Source of the DNA: Phlebotomus papatasi
Lineage: Eukaryota > Arthropoda > Insecta > Diptera > Psychodidae
DNA length: 64,000 nucleotides
Direction of reading: 5' to 3'
Assembly (NCBI RefSeq): GCF_024763615.1
Contig: NC_077224.1
Coordinates: forward strand, 18,941,078-19,005,077
Part shown: positions 11,745-24,600 of the stretch, piece by piece
Numbering within the stretch: position 1 is the stretch's first letter
Layout: every line of letters begins with the position of its first letter
The notes under the pieces: generated by a model
The model's database searches: none
What the model saw: only the letters and a program-made list of their open reading frames with translations
What the model was told of the DNA's origin: nothing
Position numbers and translations under genes: made by a program

Positions 11745-12640
11745 TACAAGCTTTGGAATCTGATTTATAAATTATTTTGTTCAAGAGTAAAATGGGTAAA
11801 ATGTTTGTTTTAGGCAAAAACTTTAGAAACAGATTTACAAATTAATATGTTCAGGGGGAAAAAGTTTGTTATGAGCTACAAACTTTCCAAATTGACTTGC
11901 AAATTAATTTGTTCAAAAGTAAAAAGTTTGTTATGAGCTACAAATTTTGAATACTGATTAACAAATTAATTTGTTCAAAAGTAAAAAGTTTGTTATGATC
12001 ACTAAAATTTGTAAATTGCTTTACAATTAAATTTGTTCAAGAGCAAAAAGTTTGTTTTGAGCTACAAACTTTGTATACTGATTTACAAATTAATTTGTTC
12101 AGGAGCAAAAAGTTTGTTATGGGCTACAAACTTTGGACACTGATTTACAAATTATTTTGTTCAAGAACAAAAAGTTTGTTATGAGCTACAAACTTTGGGC
12201 ACTGATTTACAAATTAATTTGTTCAAGAACAATAAGTTTGTTATAAGCTACAAACCTTGGATACTGATTTACAAATTAATTTGTTCAGGAGCAAAAAGTT
12301 TGTTGTAAGTAATAAACTTTGGATACTGACTTACAAATTAATTTGTTCAGGAGCAAAAAGTTTGTTATGGGCTACAAACTTTGGACATTGATTTACAAAT
12401 TCATATGTTCAGGGGCAAAAAGTTTGTTATGGCCTACAAACTTTAGAAACTGATTTACAAATTCATTTGTTCAAGAACAAAAAGTTTGTTATGAGCTAGA
12501 AACTTTGGATACTAATTTACAAATTAATTAGTTCAGGAGCAAAAAGTTTGTTATGAGCTACAAACTTTGGACACTGATTTACAAATGAAGTTGTTCAAGA
12601 GCAAAAAGTTTGTTATGAGCTACAAATTTTAGAAAGGGAT
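11745..12640. repeat. Tandem array of a 62-bp unit, about 14 copies
   Basis: AAAAAGTTTGTTATGAGCTA recurs with a 62-bp period (11863, 11925, 11987 and onward). Each unit carries ACTGATTTACAAATTAATTT and GTTCAAGAGC between. Copies differ at several positions. The array is AT-rich and has no ORF. Confidence 0.9.
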
Positions 12641-14552
12641 TTTTAGGGCAAATTTCTGCCTTCATTTTGAAATTCTTGAAAGGGAATTACAAAACATGAA
12701 CTTATTCTGAAAATATGTTTATATCAATAACGAAAAAATACGTCGTGTGATTTTATTTTCGGAAATTTGTGGGTATGTAAATGACCTTGAACTATTCCTT
12801 TATAGATGTTTCTTTCAAGGTTAAAGGCTAGAAAGGTTTTAGAGAGATTATTCTCAATTTATAAGTACTTTATAACCGTTTTATAAATAGATAATCTATA
12901 AAACGGTCTAAAGCAGTTTTGAAACATCAAACATAAAAAATAAACTCAGGAAGAATAGACTTTGGTAATTCTTCAAAGTAATACCTTATGCAATAAGGAA
13001 TTTTATTAATCTAAAAAAAATAAAGCAAACACTTTTCAGCGGTGTATTACCTGCAAGCATTCCGTAGAGCTGCATCACTTCACAACCCCTTTTTCCATGT
13101 TATTTTCAATATAAACAGACAACAATTCATCTCTCACATTTTTTGAATATTTCCCCAAGAAACGACGAAAGATTTTCACTTTGAGAATTAAGATATCCAA
13201 GGCTTCATTTCATCTTCTAAAAGCGATTTTGTGACACAAAAGGGAAAATTGAAAGAAATGACGAAGGAAATTTTACACGGATCAATTGACATTTTAACCT
13301 GAGCGATGAGAGAGAGTATGAAGGAAAAGTTTCTTTTAATTATGATGGATTGGTTTGAGTTAAATTAAGTAAATTATCCCCCTAGTACTTGATTCTCCTT
13401 CATACTTCTTGAGCATAATTTTGCTTCTGAATTTCTTTTTGAATCTGCAAAAGCTCGTGTAAATAGATTGGTCGAACGAGGGTAGAAAGGGGAGCAGAAA
13501 AAAAATACCCAACTCTAAGGGTTGTTACGTATTTATTAAATTAGTATGCTTAAGTTCTTTCTACTTTGCATATACCTTTCTCACATTACACTTTTCCCCT
13601 ATTTTATCCTGCACTGTTGCCCGAGAAAGTGAGTGGATCATTTTAGCGTAATTGAACTAACATATTCCTCTGCTTTAAATTCAGCCAAAAAAAAGTGGGA
13701 CTACCGGAGGGTGGGGCAACTTCATACAGAAAACCCTTTGTACATTGAGTCCTTTTCCTATTCATTAACTGCTATGAACTATGAACTAAAACCTCATGTT
13801 GCTAGAATAGCATAAAAATCCCATGTCTGGTGAAATTATTAGGTTCGTATTTCTTGTCGTTGAAATGTTATTAAAGTGCAGAAAAAAGTACGCTATTAAA
13901 ATTTAAAAAAGGCCAAGTGTAAAAAAAAGCTTTCAAAGCATTTATTCAAATTCAAAAATTGAAAAAGTTTTCTTAAATGGTTTTATGGTAATTTAAAAAA
14001 AAATATTTCAATGCAAGTTTCAAAGTTTGATTTTAATATTAGTTTGCTAAATTGTGTCATATTTGCGACAGTTTTGTACAATATTCAAAGTAAATCATGA
14101 ATGAGTTATTAAACTTAATATCTTCATTCATATTCATAATAATAAAACCTTTTATGCTCACCACGTGGCAAAGCACCTTTAAAAAAAACTAAAACAAACT
14201 CTCAATGCTTAAATTCACGTTTACCACGTTTATTTACATAAATGACATATGATTAAGTGCACTAAAGCAATTTAAATTGAGTAGAAACTTTATGATTGCA
14301 GAAAATATGACTTTTTCGTCCTGAGGGGTAATGGGGCATTGGGCGGTTAATTAAGCCTATATAGAGATAAATGAAAATACTTCGTAATTTTTTATTTTTT
14401 TAGATGAAAAAATATTTAGGCATATCTTCTAATAATTTTTTTACAGTTATATTATTTAAAATTCAAGGATTATTAGAAAAACAGATGAGTGAATTCTGAT
14501 CTGGCCATAATAAAGGGATCTCCAAGAAACAGAATAGACGCCTTACGCCCTT
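12641..14552. other. Gene-free intronic stretch
   Basis: No exon found. A short perfect palindrome sits at 12877-12907 (ACCGTTTTATA and TATAAAACGGT around a short loop). The rest is AT-rich unique-looking sequence. Confidence 0.5.
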
Positions 14553-14764
14553 GACACACTTACGACTTAAGACGACAGTCGGCTTAACGTAATTATAATC
14601 AAAATAATGATTTGACTAAATTCCCATCAGTTTCACACTAACCAAACCGTTTTTCTGCTTCAGTCGAGAGACGGATTAGTCATAAACTGATGGAAATATA
14701 ATTTTATCATTATTCTGATTATAATTACGTTAAGGCGTTTCTCGGCTTAAGTCGCAAGTGTGTC
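14553..14764. mobile_element. Palindromic MITE (GACACACTTRCGACTTAAG family)
   Basis: GACACACTTACGACTTAAG at the left is mirrored by CTTAAGTCGCAAGTGTGTC at the right. Inside, CTTAACGTAATTATAATC pairs with GATTATAATTACGTTAAG, and CCCATCAGTTTC with AAACTGATGG. No certain duplication at the ends. Confidence 0.72.
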
Positions 14765-14793
14765 TATGGTATTATCGAACAAAGAATTTTATG

Positions 14794-14933
14794 CTGGACA
14801 CATCTATGACTTTAGCCGTGAGACGTCTTAACGTAATTATGATCAAAATTATGTTTAGACAACATTCCCATCAACTTCACACTAAAGCTGTCTCTCGGTT
14901 TAAGCCTTAGGTATGTCTAGGGCATTTGACAAG
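14794..14933. mobile_element. Second, shorter copy of the GACACACTT MITE
   Basis: GGACACATCTATGACTTTAG, CTTAACGTAATTATGATC and CCCATCAACTTCACACTAAA follow the left arm of the neighbour at 14553. The right end GGTTTAAGCCTTAGGTATGTC is the mirrored terminus. The central part is deleted. It lies 30 bp after the first copy. Confidence 0.6.
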
Positions 14934-16549
14934 TCTTTTAATACACCTTGAAAAGGCTTATCATAAGAATTTTGTGTTGAAATTCTTAAAAGTCCTGTAA
15001 AACCCTTAAACTCATTAAAAATACGCTACTTTACTCTTAGTAGTCTCAATGACGGAACCAAGAACAGTATAAGCAGATTATAAGAATTTTGGTTCTTTGG
15101 CAAACTTCAGGATTTTAGACCCAATAAAACGAACAAATATAAAAGTATTTTGCGTCCAAAGTGCACTTCTAAGGTTCGATAACAAATTTATAAATTTTAA
15201 AGAATATATTCAGAACCTCCAAGATTAAAATCATAATTTTAAATGTCCCGCAAAAGGTCTAGTATAATTTGGCTTAATAAAATAGTTTCCGACTTTTCTC
15301 ATTATACTATAACTCTTTAAAAAAAAAGTCTTGTAATTTTAAACCTCGCCTAAAAAGGATTAGTAACACCACCTCTAGACTTATAAGCAACACAAGTGGA
15401 ATTTATGAACATTGGGTGTTTAATAAGGGTGTATTGTTTTATTTTAAACACGAAATCCACTCCCACAAAAATAATTGTGGACGTTGCTGAAATATTTGGC
15501 CACTTGTTACTTAAGCCACTCCCCATAAAAGTCTTATCTTAAAAGGTAAATCTAATAGAATCTTTATAAGTTCTGGGCAAAAACAGAAGATTTAATTTAT
15601 TGAAAGTGAGAGCCGAGGGTAAAAAGTATAAAAAGCTCTACTGTTTAATTTTATGCAGTATTTCAGTTTATCTTTAGATAACCTTAAGATTTATATAACA
15701 ATACTTAAGAACGTTAAATCGTATTTAATAAGACTGTGTGAAATTCCGGACAAGTTAACTTAGAGTTCTGCAAAGTCTTGTAGCGAGAGGTTTAATAAAA
15801 CTTGATTTTATGCCATTTTTAATGTTTATTGGTAAAAATACAATATATCTGGTTCGCACTTAATGTCTATTATTCTAAAACTGAACCAGATAGTAGGTTC
15901 GCAACAGTCTTTTAAATCTTGATGAAAGATAAATTAAATACTTTCAAAGGAGAAAGCGCGTACTTTCAGATGACTCAAGCTTAATACAACTCAAATATTA
16001 TATAATTAAAAATAAATAATAAAATAAAATAATTAAAAAAAAAACATGGAAAGAATGAGTTGTTCGAAGCCTAAGTCATTCGAAGGTAGCACGCTTTTCC
16101 CTACACTTCAATTCAATTGCATATTTACTAGATTATTAACTAAACTATATCAAAGTCCAAACCTTCAAATTGATTCTAATTCTAATTCAAATTCTAAATT
16201 TTATTATTCCTTTGTACATTTAAAATAATTTTTGAAATTTTATTGTTAAAAGTAGGTAAGTGGTCAGAGGCGAGCTGCAGAAGAAAAGTGACGAATCCGA
16301 TTCATTGCTTGCATATTATAATTCAAATTTATTTATTTATATCAATATAAAAATAAGTCAATATATTTTATTAGTATTTTCAAAGTTTATAATTTTATCT
16401 TCAAAACAAGATGGAATTCCTGACAATAAATTTAAAAGCTTGGATTTAAAGTGTTAAACAATAATCTAATACTAGTTAGTAATTTGATATATTTGATACT
16501 CCTCTTCGGGAACATTTTGTTATAATAATAATGGCGCATTTTAGAGTAT
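14934..16549. other. Gene-free AT-rich intronic stretch
   Basis: No coding exon seen. A hairpin at about 15849-15890 pairs TCTGGTTC with GAACCAGA. Confidence 0.45.
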
Positions 16550-17680
16550 TTTTGAGGAAAAAAATACAAAACGAGCAGTAAAAAGTAAGATTTGGTCAGC
16601 AAAAAAAATAATAAAAATGAACAGTGAAAATTTAAATGTGGTCTGTAAAATATAAAAAGTAAGCAGTAAAAAAATTAAAAAAAGGACATCAGAAAATAAA
16701 AAAAACAGTATTTTATTAAACACGATTAGAAAAAAAATTTAAAAATTAAAAAATTAAAAGTAATCAGTGAAAAATCAAAGGGCCATTTACACCGCCGCAT
16801 TGGATTGAAATTGAATTGTCCCAAAATCGGATTTTAAGACAATTCGATCTGAATCTAATGCGACAGTTTCAATGACCTCAATTAAAACCAATTTAGATTG
16901 CGGCCTTAGATTGAGACTTAATGATCCGAAATCCGATTTTGGAACAGTTCAATCCCAATCTAATACGCCGGTGTAATAGCCTCAATATCAGTAAAAAATG
17001 AAAAGTGATCAGCTAAAACTTAAAAGTGAATAGTAAAAACATTTAAAATGAGCAGTAAAAATATTCAATTTGATCAGATAAAAATATAGAGTGGTAAATA
17101 ATTTCTCATAACGCAAAAAAATCTTTACCCCAGCAAGTAAAACTCGTAATTTCCCAAAATATATTGATTTGATGAATTTGAAAATTTCATGAAATTTTAA
17201 TAAGATTTTCTTGAAATTTAAAAATGATTTTACGTTGTTGGTTAATTTTTAATTAGGATAAGTTAGACAGAAATGCAACATTTACTGATTTATTTTTACT
17301 CACAACTTTTGAATTTTTGACTTACCACACTGAATATCTATACAGCTGATTTTAAATATTTTACTGCTTTTTTGAATATTTTTTTGCACTTTTAATTTTT
17401 TTACTGACCGATTTTTTGCTGCCCACTTTTAGGTTTTAACCGTTTTTAATAAAATACTACTCATTTTAATTATTATTGATTATTTTCTATTTTTATTGTT
17501 CATTTTAAATATTTTATTGCATTTGTCTTTTAATATTTTACTGCTCGTTATTGATTTTGTGCTGGTCGTTTTTTTGCTGTTCACTTCTAAATTGTTGATT
17601 ACCGTTTTTAATAAAATTACTGATTATTTCTATACAGCTCATTTTTAAGTTTTTTTACTGCTCAATTTTAATTTTTTTTG
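16550..17680. repeat. Inverted satellite-arm locus (CAGTAAAAA / TTTTTACTG units)
   Basis: The left part (16573-16775 and 16988-17100) is made of degenerate units like GAGCAGTAAAAAGTAAGATT. The right part (about 17300-17680) has the reverse complement, like TTTTTACTGCTCATTTTTAA. The left arm is interrupted by the MITE at 16781-16981. The same units and head-to-head arrangement occur at 34830-37885 and 45545-46275. Confidence 0.7.
16781..16981. mobile_element. 201-bp palindromic MITE inside the satellite arm
   Basis: GGCCATTTACACCGCCGCAT is mirrored by ACGCCGGTGTAATAGCC. Further in, CCAAAATCGGATTTTAAGAC pairs with ATCCGAAATCCGATTTTGG. TCAA occurs just outside both ends, but the spacing is not clean enough to call a duplication. 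Confidence 0.65.
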
Positions 17681-19027
17681 TTCTTAAATAGAAAGAAATT
17701 TTATTCTTTGATAGGGTGGAGTCTACACTTGTGGATGTTACACACTTATGGACAGCTCGTAGAAATCTCTATGTTTAACATAAAATAAATGTTGGAAAAT
17801 TACAATTTTAACACTATTTGATAGCTTATCTTTAAATACAACTTGACAACTAATTTCCTTTAATATTTAATCACAATTCTAATTGTTTTAAGAAAAATAT
17901 TTTGCTGATGCGATAATTGATTAAAAATACATGAAATTGTTAAGATATTTGCTAACACACTTGCAAATTTTAATGCCAAAATTTCATATATTTTATCGAA
18001 AATATTTAATGTTATGTTTTTGATACTATTTCATTAGTTACTAGTTTTCCTTTTTTATTTGATTTTTTAGAAATTTTGGTATAGAAATATTAAATTAGTA
18101 GATGTCCATAAGCGTAAATTTATTTGAGGAGATTACACACTTGTGGACGTTATATTTTACGAGTGGCGCCCTCACGAAATTTTATTATTGGAGCATTGTC
18201 AATCGTGTTCAACGGTGTTGAAAAAGATTTCTGGCAAACAATATCAAGTAAAATTTAAGGCAAATGTCTGATATCAAGTGGAAAAGTGTTGTGTTCCTAT
18301 TTAAAGATTGTCTGAAAATTGTAGATTTTAAACTAAATGTTTGTATATTTTTCTACATAACCTAACTTTTGTTTTCAAAAACAATGACACCTCCTATAAG
18401 TGCAAAGAAAACAACAAAAAACAGCACCTATATTCCTGCCAGAGGGTAACGAAGGCCTTAAAGGTCATTATTGTAAATGGAATGAACTTGACGAAGGATT
18501 CTCAGCACATTCCTGTACAACACTACACAGAAAGTCTCCGGAAAGTCTCCGAATAAGGTATCTGGTCATGGAGGATATCACAGTGCTTTGAAAAAGCAAA
18601 CGCGAGAGGAAATTGTGAGGTGGATTTTCTATTCTGCTAACCTTTCCCATAACTAAAGATGATACTAGCCACAGTAGAAAAAAAAATCATTTCAGTGACG
18701 TAATTCCAAACAGGGTTTTAAGAACGCAAGACCATCAAATCAGTCATTCTACAGAATTTTAAGGAGGCATCCGGAAGTTGTTCAAAGATCAAACAAGTGA
18801 GATAAGAAAATTGAGGAAGATGAAATATACAGAAGACGAATAAATGAAGAAAAGTAGATCAAGAAAGAAGAAAACTTAAAAAAAAATAAAAAGAAAAAAA
18901 GAAAAGAGGTGCAAAAGAAAATTAACTGTTCCAAAAAAATTTAAAGAAAAAAATGAATAAAAGTTGATGAACTTGCTTAAAATTATAGTATTTTACTTAC
19001 ATTTCCTTTCAGTAAATTTTTTATTAT
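17681..19027. other. Gene-free stretch before the assembly gap
   Basis: Related words ACACTTGTGGATGTTA (about 17727) and ACACTTGTGGACGTTA (about 18137), with CACTTATGGACA mirrored by TGTCCATAAGCG, suggest a worn repeat of about 430 bp. No exon is recognised. Confidence 0.4.
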
Positions 19028-19527
19028 NNNNNNNNNNNNNNNNNNNNNNNNNNNNNNNNNNNNNNNNNNNNNNNNNNNNNNNNNNNNNNNNNNNNNNNNN
19101 NNNNNNNNNNNNNNNNNNNNNNNNNNNNNNNNNNNNNNNNNNNNNNNNNNNNNNNNNNNNNNNNNNNNNNNNNNNNNNNNNNNNNNNNNNNNNNNNNNNN
19201 NNNNNNNNNNNNNNNNNNNNNNNNNNNNNNNNNNNNNNNNNNNNNNNNNNNNNNNNNNNNNNNNNNNNNNNNNNNNNNNNNNNNNNNNNNNNNNNNNNNN
19301 NNNNNNNNNNNNNNNNNNNNNNNNNNNNNNNNNNNNNNNNNNNNNNNNNNNNNNNNNNNNNNNNNNNNNNNNNNNNNNNNNNNNNNNNNNNNNNNNNNNN
19401 NNNNNNNNNNNNNNNNNNNNNNNNNNNNNNNNNNNNNNNNNNNNNNNNNNNNNNNNNNNNNNNNNNNNNNNNNNNNNNNNNNNNNNNNNNNNNNNNNNNN
19501 NNNNNNNNNNNNNNNNNNNNNNNNNNN
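19028..19527. other. Assembly gap (500 N)
   Basis: A run of exactly 500 N; the round length suggests a placeholder rather than a measured size. It lies inside the DIP intron that should contain the missing second half of Ig1. Confidence 0.99.
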
Positions 19528-19974
19528 TGGCCTCAAAATTATTTTAAATGTAACAGTCGATAACTCGTCCGGATTACGGCGATCCGGATAAGGGCACTGT
19601 ATGTTCTTTGGAAAAACTTAGAATAAGTAAAATAACATAGAATTCATATAGCATAAAAAATCACGTAGAAATCCAAATTGATATAAAATGCCGAGTTCAG
19701 CCATTCTCAATAAAAAGCAAATATTAATTTTCTTTAATTTCGTAAGAATTCCACAATAGTTCTAAGGACTTATAAATCCATTTCCCCATTAAGATTTGCA
19801 CATTTTTTGTTTTGTTAAATTAGGAAAAAAAACACAAAAAAATGTTAAAATGAGTTTTCATAGATTTCATTAACAAAAAGCTAATTTATTAAGTTAATTT
19901 TTTTCAAAACTGGCAAGAATTCTATCACACATACCGATATACCTTCCTCTAAAATTGACAAATTTACGTATATA

Positions 19975-20166
19975 GGGGAAAGGCTCATAACTTTGTCCAG
20001 TTTCTTATTTTGGACACTTTGAGGATAAAATTGGACACTAAAAATAAATTGATTAAAATGATGGATTTTTATTCCAATACTTGATGAATAATGCATTCTA
20101 TCTAAATATTTGTTCTTTTTAGAAGATTTTACCTTATTGAAGATTTCAAATTAGGAGCCTTTACCC
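19975..20166. mobile_element. 192-bp MITE, internal-deletion relative of the 38.8-kb element
   Basis: TA flanks at 19973-19974 and 20167-20168. Left GGGGAAAGGCTCATAACTTT, right mirrored AGGAGCCTTTACCC. The first 130 bp match the left end of the element at 38828 (TTTGTCCAGTTTCTTATTTT, then GGACACT and ATTGGACACTAAAAATAAAT). Confidence 0.7.
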
Positions 20167-22917
20167 TATTAGGTATGAGTTTTTTCAGACAATTTTATTT
20201 AACTTTCAAGAGGAATTCAGAAAATAAATTTAAGGTGAAATTTGAATTCTCAACTTATGGTTCTTTCAGTACAATTTTATGACGATTTTGGATTTTAAAT
20301 GACTTAATTTCTAACAATTATTTTCACTTTTATTTTTTAGTATTTTAGTATTTTGTGTTTTTTTTACCAATTTTCATGCCCCGGAACCTATTAACTAATT
20401 ATTAGTTTGGCCAACGAAGAGAATTCAATATTCAGAAGTTCTTATTTTTTTCTTACAAAACAAACTAAAATGCAATATCGATTTGTTATAAGGCATACGG
20501 TACAATTTTTGCCTTCAAATGTGAAGCTACATGCCTTTGAATTTAGAATAAGCATCAAATGAGGTATTATTTACTAGCCTGAGGCCTAATACACTCATTG
20601 AAACAATCATTGTACTGAAACAAGCTATCAATTTCTTTTTTTTTTCAATTTTTCTGAAGAACTGCTTTTTCTTTGGAAATAAAATTGTTGGAAAACCCAT
20701 TTTATCGATATGAAAACTCTAAAATGCGACGTAAAAAAAGAAAGGTTCACAACGCCATATATTGGATTGGCCAGTAAGGTTAGCCTTGCTTAGAATATTG
20801 TGATTTTTTTCCGTGTAGTCTATAATTTTTCAGAAAATCATAATAAAATTGAAAATTGATTAAAAGTGTACAATTTTGAATGCTTTATGATTTTGTACTT
20901 TAATGTTTACACATATTAGCTGAAAAATAAGATTAAATTTTAAAATTTAACAATGGAAAATCGATTAAGGGAAATTATTGAGTTCAATGGCATAATGGAC
21001 GATATTTTATCTTAGAACTTTTAGACAATTTTAATACCATACCCAATGTGGTCGTATTGGTAAAAAGGTGTTTTGTTTTTAATCAAAATTTATCAAATTA
21101 TACTCATTTTAAATTTATGAGCAGTTAATATATTATCATTTATGAATAGAATTAATTATTCTTTACAAAATTATTTTTCCCTATTTTTCTGTTACAAATA
21201 TTTCACAAATCTGTGTTATCAATACTGTACCAGTCGGGTAAAAGTATCTACGTCACTGGCAGTTCGATTTGGCCCACCTTATACTTGAAACATCTTGAGT
21301 CCACAGCTCTTCCAAACGGATTTACAAATGATTTGAAAACATTCAAAATTTGTAAAGGTTTGCCAGAATTTCGTAAATTTTCAATTGAAAAAACATTTAA
21401 CAAGAGAATGGCGAGATCTTGTTGAAAGGATGTTAAGATGGATATTATTAAATCTTTCACAAACAGAAAATACAACAAAATACTAGCTTTTATAGAAAAA
21501 AAAATAATAAAATTTAAAATCCTCAGAAAGATGAATTTCTCAGTGAAAGTTCTATGTTAATGTGTTTCCTCCTTAATAACAGTGCAAAGCCCTTTCAACA
21601 GCTTCATTTACAACACTCCACGCACCATATTTTGAGATTTATCGACTCTCTTCATTCGCCATCGTGTTAATCTCTCCCAAATGATTACTTCCCATGCCCT
21701 GACTTTTAATGAAAAAAAAAAGGAGACACAAGAAAAAAAATCCCCAACATTGCCTCAATAAATTTTCCAAACCAAATTTTCAACACTCTCTCTATACCCT
21801 CAATACAACACAATTTAAAATGTACAGCCAGAATTCCACTTAATTGTTAAAATTAATCACACAACAGTGTCGTTAAGTCCTCAGCTTCAGACGGAGGCGA
21901 CATGCTCGAAAAGTTTATGCCAAAGAAGGAAAGTCACCAGCTAAAATTGCTAACAAGTTTTGTACGAAAATGTGTCTCTCGGAAGCAATTAAAAGAAAAG
22001 AAAAATCCCAACACTCCATTCTATTGAATATGGGAGATGGTAGTACGGAGGAAAATCAGTTCTACTGCCAATAAAATAGTCAATCATAGCAATAAAAGAA
22101 GTTTTCCCATTGAGTTTTCTCACATTGAGAAATTGGGATGCTTATTCAAGAAATTTTGCACTGAATATGTGAGCATTTCGCCCGATATACTTAGTGAATT
22201 AATTTATATATTAAAGTGAAAGTTTCCTAAACTTCAACGTACTAAATTCGAAAGACATTTCTGCACTTCTACATTGGAAAAACAAACTAAATAGTTAAGT
22301 AGTTATGTCAAAGACATATATTGAACTAGCAAACTATCGAATGTGTGGAAGCCCTGTTCCCACTTCCGAACTATTTTGATTTTGCAATAATTTAAATTAA
22401 TTGAATTGCAAAGAATCCACAGCAAAAACTGAAAAATATTCAATATGAGAAAATATGGACCAATTTGTCAATCGAACGGATCAATCGGATCAATCAATAT
22501 TGCAATTCTTTTGAAATTTAATGATTGATATTTAAGTTAATTTTAGAACACAAAAAGCCCAGATAAGCTTATGGTAGGTGAGATTCTTTACAGGTGACCT
22601 CGAAATGCGTGCAACTCGCGGTGTTTGCAACTCAAATGCTTGAATATTTGATTGTGAGTTGAATTTTGGGGGTAAAGTATCGGGTCGAGTACACTGTTCT
22701 TATCAGTCAAAGATATCGCAGCTGAAGACATCTCAGGGCGAATCTGTTTGGCCTATCTTCATCACCAAAACATTCCAACCTGGAGCATTTTTGTCCCTCA
22801 TTGTGAACGCCAAAATAAAGCTATAACAAAGGGGTTGGGTACAGTAGACTGAGAAGTCGCCGTGGTGCCCGGGTCTTCTTTTGGGACCTCCTCAACATAA
22901 TTAATAATATTAATAAT
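20167..22917. other. Gene-free intronic stretch
   Basis: I searched for the missing Ig1 exon (V-x-W start, WYMCQ end) by eye and did not find it. The sequence is AT-rich and contains no obvious mobile element. Confidence 0.45.
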
Positions 22918-23145
22918 GGCGCTGACATACATTTTTAATTTTGTTAAATTCAATTGAAACTAAAATTTCATACTAAAATTAGACATGTTCTCTTTCTGCA
23001 AAATGAAAATTGAAATCTCAGTTTCATTTTCAATTTCAAATTTGTATTGACAGAAAGAGACAACTATATGTGATTTAAGTTTGAAAGAGCAAGAGGTGAA
23101 ATTTCAATTGATTGAATTTTACTCAATTAAAAAGGCTGCCAGCGT
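22918..23145. mobile_element. Inverted-repeat MITE (GGCGCTGACA family), copy 2
   Basis: GGCGCTGACATACATTTTTA on the left mirrors AAAAAGGCTGCCAGCGTTG on the right, with the same internal palindrome (CTGCAAAATGAAAAT and the mirrored TTGACAGAAAGAGA) as at 9765. TTAATAAT before and GTAATAAT after the element look like an 8-bp duplication with one change. Confidence 0.62.
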
Positions 23146-24600
23146 TGTAATAATACCGAATGGCGTTGTATATGGACTCATTGGAAAGTTCTTAGAATTT
23201 CTGACAATTTTTAATCGATTTCAATCGGTTATGAACCGGTTAACAACCGATAACTAATTACTGCTTGAACTCCACGGAGAGAACAGTATATATAATCCCT
23301 CGATTTTTTCACCTCCCTCCCCAAAAATTTCCACCTTCCACCCCCCGGACGGAGACCAGTTTTCTCAACAAATCTTCGCGTTTTAGGCGATTTATGAGAA
23401 ATGTCACGCTGTTTGTCCGTCTGTCGGTCCGACTGTCGCCAGCTCTAGAGGTCGAACGGTTAGAGATTGCGTCTTGGGACCTTCGGGGGACCCCTCATAA
23501 GTCGATCCAAGGATCGTTAACATACCCGTCATTTTTCCCCCACTCCTCCCCTTCCCCACCAAAATCATGTTTTTTGGAATTGCTCGAAAACACGTCGTGC
23601 GATTTTTTTCATTTTTAAATATGTTTTAGAGATCACCCAGTAGGGCGTTTCAACTAGGAAAAATTTTTTTTGGCACTATTTTCACGGTGCTGTATTTGAT
23701 GAGACAAGAATGTTTTTCTTCTACGACAATATGATCAGACGCTGTTTAGAGGTAGCTGAACGACCCTCTCTATAGTGTAAAATCCGGTAAAATCAGAAAT
23801 TTGTTCTACAGAGAGGGTAGTTCAGCCACCTCTAAACAGCGTCTGATCATATGGTCGTAGAAGAAAAACTTTCTTGTCTCATCATGTAGAGCACCGTGAG
23901 AATAGTGCCAAAAAAATTTTTTTCTAGTTGAAACGCCCTATTACCCAGGCAGACATTTCGTCCTGATACGAAAATGTCATTGAAGCATTCCTATTAACGG
24001 TTTTTCAAGGTCAAAGGTTAAAAAGACACGAGAGCGCATTTATCAAGTGAATGGGGTCATGTTTGGGGTGGTTGGAAAGGTCTTTTAATTTCCGACAAAA
24101 TTGAACCGGTTCCAAACGGTTTTGAATCGGTTTTGAATCGGTAATGAACCGGTTGATAACCGATAAATAATTTTTATACGAAATTCAATTCAATTACTCC
24201 TGATGTGTATTTTGGGAAAAATTTTGAGTGATTTATAAGTCGGTTCAAATCAGTTGTGAACCGGTAATGAACCGGTTATTTACCGATAAGTAATTTTTGT
24301 TCGAATATAATTTTTATTACTCTTCAAACTATTTTGTGGAATCTATTAAGTGATTTATGAATCGATTCAAATCGGTTGAGAACCGGTAAATGATGCGAAA
24401 GTACTTTTGAGGTATAGCATCTAAGTCACGAGTTCCAGCATTTCGCAAAGCCTTGGACGCTTTGCCACCCCTTTTTTATATAAAATTCGATTATATCAGT
24501 CATAAGCTATTTTAGGCGATGTTTTGTGTGATTTATAAATCGATTTAAATCGGTTGCCGATTTAAATTGAATTATCGATTTATAAATAAATAAAATCCTC
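23146..24600. repeat. Dispersed repeat with AACCGGT-rich tandem segment
   Basis: Words such as ATGAACCGGTT and ACCGATAAGTAATTTTTGT recur between 23160-23262, 24060-24400 and 24520-24570 with spacing near 120 bp. A block at 23407-23505 (GTCCGTCTGTCGGTCCGACT, GGTTAGAGATTGCG) matches 56160-56290. The same family recurs at 58975-59290, including a tail with CTTCGCAAAGCCT. It is non-coding and contains the hairpin at 23643-23938. Confidence 0.6.
23643..23938. mobile_element. 296-bp near-perfect hairpin MITE, copy 1
   Basis: The arms begin GGGCGTTTCAACTAGGAAAA and end in the mirrored CTAGTTGAAACGCCC. Pairing continues (GATGAGACAAGAA / TTCTTGTCTCATC, CATATGATCAGACGCTGTTT on both strands) to a loop of about 40 bp near 23790. 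TA lies on both sides; ACCCAG also occurs on both sides. A second copy at 58382-58676 is almost identical. Confidence 0.85.

Noticed and set aside
18341..18591. Overlapping 60-70-codon ORFs that might be the missing Ig1 exon
   Set aside because: No Trp/Cys pattern of an Ig domain, no suitable acceptor and no resemblance to the DIP family.
18964..19563. 199-codon ORF across the N run
   Set aside because: Almost all residues are unknown because the frame crosses the assembly gap.
23265..23618. 117-codon ORF near the 23-kb repeat
   Set aside because: It lies in a dispersed repeat that recurs non-identically at 56040-56310 without a conserved frame.
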